Assembly: GCA_017513005.1 (NCBI GenBank)
Contig: JAFWDM010000058.1
Span: forward strand, 1-44,765
Length of the DNA: 44,765 bases
Source of the DNA: Lachnospiraceae bacterium
GTDB taxonomy: Bacteria; Bacillota; Clostridia; Lachnospirales; Lachnospiraceae
Direction of reading: 5' to 3'
Positions 17,154-25,040 of this stretch are shown piece by piece. A program made the position numbers and the translations under genes. The notes below the pieces were generated by a model. The model was not told the DNA's origin. It saw nothing but the letters and a program-made list of their open reading frames with translations, and did not search any database. Position 1 is the first letter of the stretch; each line of letters starts with the position of its first letter.

Positions 17154-18809
17154 TCAGCAGAGCTCGTCAGGATCGACCGTGACTTCCAGGATCGTCGCCT
17201 CGTCCTTTTCCAGGAACGCCGCGATCCCGTCGGCCGCCTGTTCGTTGTTCTCGATCTTCAGGTAGCGGATGCCGTAGGCCTGCGCGATCAGGAAGAGGTC
17301 TGGTTTGTCTCCCAGCTGTATCACGGAGTACCGATCCTTGTAATTGTAGTGCTGAAACTGTCTCACCAGGCCCAGTACCGTGTTTTTGAGGACCACGAGC
17401 TTGACGGGAATGCCGTACTGGACCGCTGTCGCCAGCTCCTGCATCGTCATCTGAAAGCCGCCGTCGCCGCAGACCGCGACGACCTGTTTCTCAGGCGCAC
17501 CGATCTTGACGCCCAGGGCAGCAGGGAGGGCATAGCCCATCGTGCCCATGCCGCCGCTCGTCATGAAGCGCCCCTTTCTGGCGATATAGTTGGAGCAGGA
17601 CCACATCTGGTTCTGACCCACGTCCGCGACATATACGGCGTCCTCTTTCATCGCCAGGGAGAGATTTCTGATGAACTCCGGAGGGTTCACACCGTGGAAT
17701 ACCCTGCGCTGTGTGCGGATCGCGTCCTCGCGCTCGTACATGCGCCTGCGCTTGGCGTTGCGGGCGTCGTCCTTGTAGCCGTCGAGCCGGTCGATCCAGT
17801 CCGTGTAGTCCGCATGGAGTTCCATCTTATTGAACTCCTCAAAGACGTGCCGGATATCGCCGACAAGCGGGATCGTGGGACCAGCATTTTTGCCGATCTC
17901 CGCCGGGTCCACGTCGATGTGTACGAGCACCTTGCTCTCCGAGATCCTGTCGGGATCCGTGATCGACCGGTCCGCGACGCGGGCGCCGACCATGATGACC
18001 ATGTCAGCCCCGTTCATCGCAAGGTTGCCGTAGGGCTTTCCGTTATTGCCGACCATCCCGTAAAAGAGGGGATGCTCGGTGGGGATCGCCGAGAGACCCA
18101 TCATGGTGCTGACCACCGGAATGTCATTTTTATCGATGAATTTCAGGACTTCCTGTGCCGCACCGCTCAGATGCACACCGCCGCCCACGCAGATGATCGG
18201 ACGTTTTGCCCGCTCCAGCTGCGCGATGACCTTCTTGATCTGGACGGCGTGTCCTGCCACGGTGGGCTTGTAGGTCCGCAGGTTCACTGTCTCCGGATAG
18301 GCATAATGCCGCACGGGCATATTCTGGACATCTACGGGGACATCGATCAGGACCGGTCCCTTTCTGCCGGTGCCGGCAATATGAAACGCCTCCTTCATGA
18401 CCCGCGGGATATCCGCCGGATTCCGGATGATATAACTGTATTTTACAAATGATTCACAGGCGCCGGAGATATCCGCCTCCTGGAACACGTCGCTCCCCAT
18501 CATCTGGCTGTTCACCTGTCCGGTGATGCAGACCATGGGAATGCTGTCCATGAAAGCGGTCGCGATCCCCGTGATCAGGTTCGTCGCTCCGGGACCGCTG
18601 GTGACGACTGCCACGCCCACTTTGCCCGTGATCCTGGCGTAGCCGCTCGCCGCGTGCGCCGCGCACTGCTCCTGGCGGATCAGGACGGTCCTGATATCCG
18701 TCTGCAGGATGCTGTCATAAAATGGACAGATCGCCACACCCGGGTAGCCGAACACATACTCGACTCCTTCGTTCACCAGACTGTTCACTATCGCATCTGC
18801 GCCATTCAT
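17154..18809 (-). CDS. ilvB: Acetolactate synthase large subunit
   Basis: A 551-residue ThDP enzyme that condenses pyruvate with pyruvate or 2-oxobutyrate. Active-site E47 is in IRQEQCAAHAASGYAR; most homologues have RHEQGAAH here, so the His and Gly neighbours are changed. FAD-domain GGGVHLSGAAQE is seen. The ThDP motif is GDGGFQMTMQELATAV with the closing Asn in LKNTVLGL, where biosynthetic enzymes usually have NNGYLG. Length is at the short end. Context with two small subunits and ilvC still points to the biosynthetic enzyme. GGAGG lies 6 nt before the ATG. It follows tyrS by 56 bp with no promoter seen between. Confidence 0.93.
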   Translation of the reverse strand: MNGADAIVNSLVNEGVEYVFGYPGVAICPFYDSILQTDIRTVLIRQEQCAAHAASGYARITGKVGVAVVTSGPGATNLITGIATAFMDSIPMVCITGQVNSQMMGSDVFQEADISGACESFVKYSYIIRNPADIPRVMKEAFHIAGTGRKGPVLIDVPVDVQNMPVRHYAYPETVNLRTYKPTVAGHAVQIKKVIAQLERAKRPIICVGGGVHLSGAAQEVLKFIDKNDIPVVSTMMGLSAIPTEHPLFYGMVGNNGKPYGNLAMNGADMVIMVGARVADRSITDPDRISESKVLVHIDVDPAEIGKNAGPTIPLVGDIRHVFEEFNKMELHADYTDWIDRLDGYKDDARNAKRRRMYEREDAIRTQRRVFHGVNPPEFIRNLSLAMKEDAVYVADVGQNQMWSCSNYIARKGRFMTSGGMGTMGYALPAALGVKIGAPEKQVVAVCGDGGFQMTMQELATAVQYGIPVKLVVLKNTVLGLVRQFQHYNYKDRYSVIQLGDKPDLFLIAQAYGIRYLKIENNEQAADGIAAFLEKDEATILEVTVDPDELC

Positions 18810-18819
18810 ACTCTACCTC

Positions 18820-18863
18820 CATGTCCTGCTGTCATGATCATCCATGTCCTGAAGTCATGATCA
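18820..18863. repeat. Tandem duplication between tyrS and ilvB
   Basis: Two 21-bp copies (18820-18840 and 18843-18863), 19/21 identical, period 23. Each contains the palindrome TCATGATCA. They fill the gap from the tyrS stop to the RBS of ilvB. Confidence 0.8.
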
Positions 18864-18865
18864 GA

Positions 18866-20098
18866 TCAGCCGAGCCGCAGCCTCTTGTAGCTCTTTTTGC
18901 CCCTCTTGAGAAGGAGTCCCTTCTCAAGCGCATCCCTGCCAAAGACCGCATCGATATCCGTGACCTTCTCTCCGTCGACACTGACACTCTTGTCCTGGGA
19001 GACAGAACGGCGGGCCTCCGACCGGGATTTTGCAAGTCCGGTGCGGACCAGGGCAGTCAGGATCCCCATACCGTCATTCTCCAGATCCTCCTCCGTGATG
19101 ATCTCCTCGGGGACATTTTCCATATCGCCCGCGCCGCCGGGGGCAAACAGGGCCTTCGCACCCTTCTCCGCCTTCACGGCCTCCTCCTCGCCGTGCACCA
19201 GAGCGGTAAGCTCGCGGGCCAGGATCTCCTTGGCGGTATTGAGCCGGGCGCCCTCCCACTTGTCCATCTCATCGATCTGTTCAAGGGGCAGGAAGGTCAT
19301 CATGCGCAGGCACTTGAGGACATCGGCGTCGCCGACATTTCTCCAGTACTGGTAGAAATCATAGGGCGAAGTCTTGTCGGGGTCGAGCCAGACGGCGCCC
19401 TTTGCGGTCTTGCCCATCTTTTTGCCCTCGGAATTGAGGAGCAGGGTGATGGTCATGGCGTGTGCGTCCTTCGCCAGCTTTTTGCGGATCAGCTCCGTTC
19501 CGGCCAGCATGTTGCTCCACTGGTCATCGCCGCCGAACTGCATGTTGCAGCCGTACTTTTCATACAGACACAAGAAATCATAGGCCTGCATGATCATATA
19601 GTTGAATTCCAGAAAGGACAGGCCCTTCTCCATCCTCTGCTCATAGCACCGCGCGCGGAGCATGTTGTTGACGGAAAAATGCACGCCGATATCCCGGATA
19701 AACTCGATGTAGTTGAGGTCGCGGAGCCAGTCCGCATTGTTGACCATGAGTGCTTTGTCAGGTCCGAACTCGATGAAGCGGCTCATCTGTTTTTTGAAGC
19801 ACTCGCAGTTGTGATCGATCATGTCCACGGTCATCATGGTACGCAGATCCTGCCGGCCGGAAGGGTCGCCGATCATACCTGTCCCGCCGCCCACAAGGGC
19901 GATGGGTCTGTTTCCGGCAGCCTGCAGGCGCTTCATCAAGAGCAGGGCCATGAAGTGGCCCACGTGCAGGGAATCCGCTGTGGGATCGAACCCGATATAA
20001 AAAGTGGCCTTACCGTTGTTTACGAGGTCACGGATCTCATTTTCATCTGTCAGCTGGGCCAGAAGTCCCCTGGCCTGCAGTTCTTCAAAGATTTTCAT
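18866..20098 (-). CDS. tyrS: Tyrosyl-tRNA synthetase
   Basis: A 410-residue class I synthetase charging tRNA-Tyr. Motifs: HIGH-type ADSLHVGHF near residue 45, the tyrosine pocket region GGGTGMIGDPSGR, and KMGKTAKGAVW as the KMSKS counterpart. The C-terminal S4-like RNA-binding domain ends with SVSVDGEKVTDIDAVF. The ATG at 20098 gives the usual start and has AAGGGGA upstream. The 159-bp region between plsY and tyrS has several GC-rich inverted repeats but no T-box consensus that I could find. Confidence 0.97.
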   Translation of the reverse strand: MKIFEELQARGLLAQLTDENEIRDLVNNGKATFYIGFDPTADSLHVGHFMALLLMKRLQAAGNRPIALVGGGTGMIGDPSGRQDLRTMMTVDMIDHNCECFKKQMSRFIEFGPDKALMVNNADWLRDLNYIEFIRDIGVHFSVNNMLRARCYEQRMEKGLSFLEFNYMIMQAYDFLCLYEKYGCNMQFGGDDQWSNMLAGTELIRKKLAKDAHAMTITLLLNSEGKKMGKTAKGAVWLDPDKTSPYDFYQYWRNVGDADVLKCLRMMTFLPLEQIDEMDKWEGARLNTAKEILARELTALVHGEEEAVKAEKGAKALFAPGGAGDMENVPEEIITEEDLENDGMGILTALVRTGLAKSRSEARRSVSQDKSVSVDGEKVTDIDAVFGRDALEKGLLLKRGKKSYKRLRLG

Positions 20099-20257
20099 AT
20101 TCTTTTCCCCTTGTTGAGTCTTGTCTCTGCACAGAAAACCGTGCATGCTGCCGTTTTTCAGATCGATTCGCGCGCCCGGAAGCGGGTGCGCAGGACCCGC
20201 ATACAGGTCCCGGATCTGCAGGATCCGCAAGCGGACCCTGCAGGGTCACTGCTTCTC

Positions 20258-20929
20258 TTATTCCTGCTTTTTTGAGCCGCGTTTAAAGACATAGGTCCTG
20301 CGCTCGGTCCCGCTCAGGAGGCGCCCGATATTCTCGCGGTGGCGGTACCAGGCCATGATCGTCAATATTCCCAGGATCACCATCATCTCCACATACATGG
20401 AGCCGGGAACTCCGAAAAACCCCTTCTTTCCCTCGACCGCGATCTGCAGGAAGATCCCCAGATAGAGCACGAGGGAACCCAGCGAGACATATTTTGTCGC
20501 CAGATACGGAATAAAAAACATCAGGATCCCTCCCGGTATGAGGGACCAGTGAAACCCGAAAACGAAGCCGGCCATGACCGCGACGCCCTTGCCGCCCCGA
20601 AAGCCCATATAGAAGGGATAATCATGTCCCAGGACGACCCCCAGAAACCCCCAGACCTTCAGAAGATAGACGGCCTCCGGATGGCTGCTGCCGAACAGAA
20701 AACCGATGAGCAGCATCGCGATCAGACACTTGAGGAGATCCCCCAAAAGGACGATGAGTCCCGCCTTTGTGCCGAGTGTTCTGAGGGCATTCGTGGTGCC
20801 GGCATTGCCGCTTCCGTACTCGCGGATATCTATCCCTCTGCTCCTTCCGAGTATATAGGCCGTCTGAAACAGGCCGAATGCATATCCGATCGCCAGACAG
20901 ACGATCCTGAGTACAAGTAACTGATTCAT
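20258..20929 (-). CDS. plsY: Glycerol-3-phosphate acyltransferase PlsY
   Basis: A 223-residue polytopic enzyme that transfers acyl from acyl-phosphate to glycerol-3-phosphate, the first step of phospholipid synthesis. The three PlsY motifs are present: GSGNAGTTNALR, GHDYPFYMGFRGGKGVA, and the GSMYVEMM-type third loop. Predicted TM helices at ~5-22, 55-77, 83-105, 113-145 and 175-195. AGGAGGAG lies upstream of the ATG. Adjacent to der, an arrangement also common in other Firmicutes. Confidence 0.96.
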   Translation of the reverse strand: MNQLLVLRIVCLAIGYAFGLFQTAYILGRSRGIDIREYGSGNAGTTNALRTLGTKAGLIVLLGDLLKCLIAMLLIGFLFGSSHPEAVYLLKVWGFLGVVLGHDYPFYMGFRGGKGVAVMAGFVFGFHWSLIPGGILMFFIPYLATKYVSLGSLVLYLGIFLQIAVEGKKGFFGVPGSMYVEMMVILGILTIMAWYRHRENIGRLLSGTERRTYVFKRGSKKQE

Positions 20930-21039
20930 GTGCTCCTCCTGTAAAAGCTCCGGACGCGGTCAGCAGACAGACGCACACTGCAATGTGCCGGCGCGCAGGT
21001 TCCGCGGGCAGGTCCTGCATGTCTTCCGGCCGCCTTTCC

Positions 21040-22386
21040 TCAGTGCGCCTGGTTTTTTTCCGACCGCTCACGGATGACAAACCGCAGCGGGGTGCCGCGG
21101 AAACCGAAGGCATCCCGGATCCTGTTCTCGATATAGCGCTGATAGGAAAAGTGCATGAGCTTTTTGTCATTGACAAAGAGGACAAAGGTGGGCGGGCAGA
21201 CGCCTGCCTGGGTGCTGTAATAGATCCTGAGCGACTTTCCCTTGTCGGAAGGAGGCTGCTGCATGACGCAGGCCTCCGCGATGATCTCGTTGAGCACGCC
21301 GGTCTGGATCCGCAGGTTCTGGTTGTCCCGGACCATATCGATCATATCGTAGAGCTTCACCAGCCGCTGCCCTGTCTCTGCGGAGATAAAGATCAGCTCC
21401 GCATAGGATAAGAACGACAGCACCTGCCGGATCCTGTCCGTGAACTCCTTTACCGTGTGGTTGTCCTTCTCCACAAGGTCCCACTTGTTCACGGCTATGA
21501 TCACCGCCTTGCCCCGGTCATGGGCGATCCCGGCAATCTTGGCGTCCTGTTCGGTCACTCCCTCCGCGGCATCGATGACCAGAACGGTGATATCCGAGCG
21601 CTCGACGGCGCCGACGCTGCGGGCGATCATGTAGTGCTCGAGATCCTGTTTGATCTTATTCCTGCGGCGGATGCCGGCCGTGTCTATAAAGACATACTCC
21701 TTCCCGTGCCAGGCGATGCGGGTATCGATCGCGTCCCGGGTCGTCCCCGCGATATCGGAGACGATCACGCGGTTGTGCCCGATCAGCCGGTTGATGATGG
21801 AGGACTTGCCCACATTCGGCTTGCCTACGATCGCGATCCGCACGGCGTCGTCCTCTTCCTCCCGGGCGGTGTCGTCCGGGAAGTGCTTTACCACCTCGTC
21901 CAGCATATCGCCGATCCCCGTGCGGTTCGCCCCGGAGACGGGCCAGGGATCACCGATCCCCAGATTGTAGAATTCATAGATATCCGCCATCATTTTGGAC
22001 GGACTGTCCACCTTGTTCACGACAAGGACCACGGGTTTTTTCGACCGCCGGAGCATGTCCGCGACCTTGTTGTCGGCATCCACCATCCCCGTCGAGCGGT
22101 CGACCATGAAGAGGATCACATCCGCCATGTCGATCGCGAGCTGGGCCTGCTCCCGCATCTGCGACAGGATCACATCCTTCGAATCGGGTTCTATACCTCC
22201 CGTATCGATCAGTGTAAACTCCTTATCCAGCCAGCTGCAGTCCGCGTAGATCCTGTCACGCGTGACCCCCGGCGTATCTTCGACGATCGAGATCCGTCTC
22301 CCCGCAAGCACATTGAACAGGGTCGACTTTCCCACATTCGGCCTGCCTACGATGGCCACGATCGCTTTTCTCTTCCTTTTTGCCAT
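21040..22386 (-). CDS. der: Ribosome biogenesis GTPase Der (EngA)
   Basis: A 448-residue double GTPase needed for 50S assembly. First G domain: GRPNVGKST, DTGGIE, NKVD. Second: GKPNVGKSS, DTAGIRRRNK, NKWD. A C-terminal KH-like domain ends the protein (PLRFVIRERSE). Length is normal. AGGAG precedes the ATG, and a good promoter (22437-22465) starts the unit, which probably continues into plsY and possibly tyrS-ilvB, since no terminator is seen in between. Confidence 0.97.
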   Translation of the reverse strand: MAKRKRKAIVAIVGRPNVGKSTLFNVLAGRRISIVEDTPGVTRDRIYADCSWLDKEFTLIDTGGIEPDSKDVILSQMREQAQLAIDMADVILFMVDRSTGMVDADNKVADMLRRSKKPVVLVVNKVDSPSKMMADIYEFYNLGIGDPWPVSGANRTGIGDMLDEVVKHFPDDTAREEEDDAVRIAIVGKPNVGKSSIINRLIGHNRVIVSDIAGTTRDAIDTRIAWHGKEYVFIDTAGIRRRNKIKQDLEHYMIARSVGAVERSDITVLVIDAAEGVTEQDAKIAGIAHDRGKAVIIAVNKWDLVEKDNHTVKEFTDRIRQVLSFLSYAELIFISAETGQRLVKLYDMIDMVRDNQNLRIQTGVLNEIIAEACVMQQPPSDKGKSLRIYYSTQAGVCPPTFVLFVNDKKLMHFSYQRYIENRIRDAFGFRGTPLRFVIRERSEKNQAH

Positions 22387-22398
22387 AGATACTCTCCT

Positions 22399-22436
22399 GC
22401 AAAAATGTGTTCTTCCCGCAAAAATGCGTTCTTTTC
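22399..22436. repeat. 19-bp tandem duplication in the der leader
   Basis: GCAAAAATG-GTTCTT-type units start at 22399 and 22418 (period 19, 16/19 identical), between the der promoter and its RBS. Confidence 0.7.
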
Positions 22437-22465
22437 ATTGTATCCGAGAACACTGCTTCTGTAAA
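22437..22465 (-). promoter_or_regulatory. Sigma-A promoter of der
   Basis: Minus strand: TTTACA (22460-22465), a 17-bp spacer and TACAAT (22437-22442). The -35 directly abuts the U-tract of the prs terminator. Confidence 0.7.
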
Positions 22466-22466
22466 G

Positions 22467-22505
22467 AAAAAAATACCTGCGCCGGAACTGTATACCGGTA
22501 CAGGT
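22467..22505 (-). terminator. Terminator after prs
   Basis: Stem ACCTG..CCGG (22475-22479, 22482-22485) against CCGG..CAGGT (22495-22498, 22501-22505) with a small internal loop, then on the minus strand A and seven U (22467-22473). Confidence 0.75.
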
Positions 22506-22529
22506 ATCATTCATCATACATGTTCTGCA

Positions 22530-23756
22530 TCAGAGATCCAGCAGTCCGTCGTCCTGGAGCGCCTTCTTCTCATGCAGATTATAATTCATCAGGATCTCAT
22601 GCATTTTCTGGGTCATCATCTCCATATTGTTGATCCCGGCGTCATGGTTAAAATAGTCGATGATGGTGGCCATGTACCGGCTCATATCCGCCTGGGCGAA
22701 GTAGGGCCTGTCAAAAAGCTCCTTCGGCAGGTACGTGAGATTGGTGGTCACGAGCTTGTCGAACCAGCCCTCCTCATAGGCGTGGTCAAAGGCCTCAAGT
22801 CCATCTGTAAAAAGTCCGAACGTCGTGCAGATAAAGACGCGGCCGGCATGCATATGCTCCTTGAGCTGGCGGGACGTGTCGAGCATACTGCCGCCGGACG
22901 AGATCATATCGTCGATAATGATCGCATCCTTTCCGGTCAGGTCCGTCCCCAGGAACTCGTGCGCGACGATGGGGTTTTTCCCGTTGACTATCTTCGAATA
23001 GTCGCGGCGCTTATAGAACATCCCCGTGTCCGCCCCGATAACATTGGCGAAATAGACCGTCCTGTCAAGGGCGCCCTCGTCCGGGCTGATGACCACGACG
23101 TGCTCTTTGTCGACCTGCAGATCGTCGACCGTATGCAGGAGCGCATTGAGGAACTGGTAGGGGGATACGAAATTATCAAAGTTTTCCAGCGGAGCGACGC
23201 TGGCGATGCGGGGATCATGCGCGTCAAAAGTGATGAAGTTGTCGACGCCCATGTTAAAGAGCTCTCCCAGCATCAGAGCCGCGTCCAGCGATTCCCGGGA
23301 GCCGCGGTGGTGCTGCCTGCCCTCATAGAGGAAGGGCATGATGACCGTGATCCTGCGCGCCTTGCCCTGGATGGCGGAAATGACTCTCTTCAGATCCTGG
23401 AAATGATCGTCCGGAGACATGTGGTTGATAAACCCGTTCATCTGGTAGGTCACAGTCCAGTTCATCACGTCCACCAGAATAAAAATATCCCTGCCGCGGA
23501 CGGAATCCTGCAGATTGGCCCTGCCTTCCCCGCTGGGAGTCCGCTCCAGGGAGACATCCAGCAGATAGCTCTCCTGGAAGTATTCGTCAAAACTGTCCTC
23601 TCCTGTCCCGGCTGCCCCTTCTGTCCTGCGGAAAGAGGAGATATAGTCACTTACCTTCTCCCCCATCTCCCGCGCGGAAGGAAGGGCAATGATCGCGAGC
23701 GGGGCAACGGGGAGCTTTCTGTCGATCAACTGATTCAGGGACGCTTCTGATGCCAT
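22530..23756 (-). CDS. prs: Divergent ribose-phosphate pyrophosphokinase (PRPP synthetase)
   Basis: A 408-residue protein aligned by motif with PRPP synthetase, which makes PRPP from ribose-5-phosphate and ATP. Counterparts seen: MPFLYEGRQHHR and RESLDAA (usual PYFGYARQDRK..REP), ITFDAHDP (usual LTMDLHA), SPDEGALDR, YKRRDYS, and the PRPP loop DAIIIDDMISSGGSM. It is about 90 residues longer than the ~315-residue classical enzyme, with an extended N-terminus and a long C-terminal helical end. The usual flexible-loop sequences differ, so allosteric control may differ. It has its own promoter (23815-23843), AAGGAG upstream of the ATG, and a terminator. Function is very likely but not proven. Confidence 0.88.
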   Translation of the reverse strand: MASEASLNQLIDRKLPVAPLAIIALPSAREMGEKVSDYISSFRRTEGAAGTGEDSFDEYFQESYLLDVSLERTPSGEGRANLQDSVRGRDIFILVDVMNWTVTYQMNGFINHMSPDDHFQDLKRVISAIQGKARRITVIMPFLYEGRQHHRGSRESLDAALMLGELFNMGVDNFITFDAHDPRIASVAPLENFDNFVSPYQFLNALLHTVDDLQVDKEHVVVISPDEGALDRTVYFANVIGADTGMFYKRRDYSKIVNGKNPIVAHEFLGTDLTGKDAIIIDDMISSGGSMLDTSRQLKEHMHAGRVFICTTFGLFTDGLEAFDHAYEEGWFDKLVTTNLTYLPKELFDRPYFAQADMSRYMATIIDYFNHDAGINNMEMMTQKMHEILMNYNLHEKKALQDDGLLDL

Positions 23757-23814
23757 GAAATTCTCCTTTTAGAAAAAACGTTAAAAGCTCCGGTCGATGA
23801 GATAATACAGTGTC

Positions 23815-23843
23815 ATCATACCTTTTGCAGGGATAAATCGCAA
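23815..23843 (-). promoter_or_regulatory. Sigma-A promoter of prs
   Basis: Minus strand: TTGCGA (23838-23843), a 17-bp spacer and TATGAT (23815-23820), giving a leader of about 50 nt. Confidence 0.75.
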
Positions 23844-23875
23844 GAGAAAAATCCCCCGGACTGACTTCCTTTACT

Positions 23876-23913
23876 CCGGTTTTTGTGTGCTTTAGCGCAC
23901 AAAAACACACCGG
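23876..23913. repeat. Long imperfect palindrome upstream of prs
   Basis: GTTTTTGTG (23879-23887) pairs with CACAAAAAC (23898-23906), then GC/GC around a TTTA loop with one mismatch. CCGG lies outside on both sides (23876-23879, 23910-23913). It lies between the rnhB-yraN terminator and the prs promoter, and its T-tracts could serve both strands. Confidence 0.75.
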
Positions 23914-23928
23914 AAATATAACCGGGTG
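23901..23928 (-). terminator. Terminator after rnhB-yraN
   Basis: Minus strand: CACCCGG (23928-23922), an 8-nt loop, CCGGTG (23913-23908), then UGUUUUUG. One bulged base in the stem. Overlaps the palindrome at 23876-23913. Confidence 0.6.
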
Positions 23929-23963
23929 CCCTCGTCACCTGGCAGAAGACCTGCCGCAGGTCC

Positions 23964-25040
23964 CTACCGCTGAAAGGGAAAGGCATCCCGGATCCAGCGG
24001 ATACTTCTGTCCGTCAGCGAGATGACATCAAAGCGGACCGGGACAGCACTGTCGTACCCCTTTTTGTGCAGATAGTAGAGGGCGGTGCGGCAGATGCTGC
24101 GCTGCTTCTGCGCCGTGACCGCCTCCGCGGGATCCCCGGACCGGTCATCTTTCCTGTATTTCACTTCAAAAAAGACCACCGTCCCGTCCTGGCTTCCGAT
24201 CAGGTCGATCTCTCCGTCCCGGTCATGAAAGCCCCGGTCCAGGATCCGGACACCTTTTTCCCTTAAAAAGGCAGCGGCGGCCTCTTCCCCCCTCCTGCCG
24301 ACAGCCCGCTTTGATTCAGCTGCCTGCAAAGCGCCGTCCGTGCTCCGCCCGGATTCATCCGGCAGAATATTTTTCAGAAAACTCCGGCGGTGGATCGGGC
24401 AGGGACCGTATGCGCGGATCGCGTCACAGTGCTTTTTCGTCCCGTAGCCCTTGTGGCCGGCAAAGCCGTACACAGGGTATTGTGCGTCCATTTCCATCAT
24501 GTATCTGTCCCTGGTCACCTTTGCCAGGATGCTGGCGGCTGCGATGGAGATACATCTGGCGTCCCCCTTGATGACAGGCACCTGCAGGATGTCCAGGCCG
24601 GGGATCGTGACCGCGTCGTTTACGAGCACATCCGGGCGCACGGACAGGTTCCCGACCGCCGTCCGCATCGCCTCGTAGGTCGCCTGCAGGATATTGATCT
24701 CATCGATCCGGTCCGGGGGCACCATGACGACAGACCAGGCGACTGCCTTTTCCCGGATCTCATCAAAAAGCTTTTCCCTCCGTTTCGGAGTCACTTTTTT
24801 GGAATCGTTGAGATAGGGCAAAAGGAGGTCCTCCGGCAGGATGACTGCCGCCGCCGCGACCGGCCCGGCCAGGGGGCCGCGGCCCGCCTCATCGATCCCG
24901 CAGACCAGGCCCTGTCCGCCCGCCCTGCGTACCGCTTCCTGCTCAAAGCTGCGCAGGGCCCGCACGCGGTCCATCTCCGCCTCCATCCGCTCCTCTTTTT
25001 TCCTGCGCGAGGTCTCCGCCTTCGTCATCGCTGTTTCCAT
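23964..25040 (-). CDS. rnhB: RNase HII fused to YraN (UPF0102) nuclease-like domain
   Basis: A 358-residue fusion. Residues ~42-230 are RNase HII, which removes ribonucleotides from DNA: CGIDEAGRGPLAGPV, NDSKKVTPKRRE, and the later conserved segment GDARCISIAAASILAKVTRD with FAGHKGYGTKKH. After a short linker, residues ~243-357 are a YraN/UPF0102 domain with a restriction-endonuclease-like core: VGRRGEEAAAAFLREKG, DRDGEIDLIG and FFEVKYRK (the D..ExK-type pattern). In many bacteria rnhB and yraN are separate neighbours; here they share one frame with no stop. The ATG at 25040 overlaps the end of rbgA by 16 bp and has AGGAG 6 nt upstream, so the two are translationally linked. Confidence 0.93.
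   Translation of the reverse strand: METAMTKAETSRRKKEERMEAEMDRVRALRSFEQEAVRRAGGQGLVCGIDEAGRGPLAGPVAAAAVILPEDLLLPYLNDSKKVTPKRREKLFDEIREKAVAWSVVMVPPDRIDEINILQATYEAMRTAVGNLSVRPDVLVNDAVTIPGLDILQVPVIKGDARCISIAAASILAKVTRDRYMMEMDAQYPVYGFAGHKGYGTKKHCDAIRAYGPCPIHRRSFLKNILPDESGRSTDGALQAAESKRAVGRRGEEAAAAFLREKGVRILDRGFHDRDGEIDLIGSQDGTVVFFEVKYRKDDRSGDPAEAVTAQKQRSICRTALYYLHKKGYDSAVPVRFDVISLTDRSIRWIRDAFPFQR

Noticed and set aside
20099-20257. T-box riboswitch upstream of tyrS
   Set aside because: The region has hairpins, but I could not find the conserved T-box sequence (AGGGTGGNACCGCG type) or a terminator next to the start.
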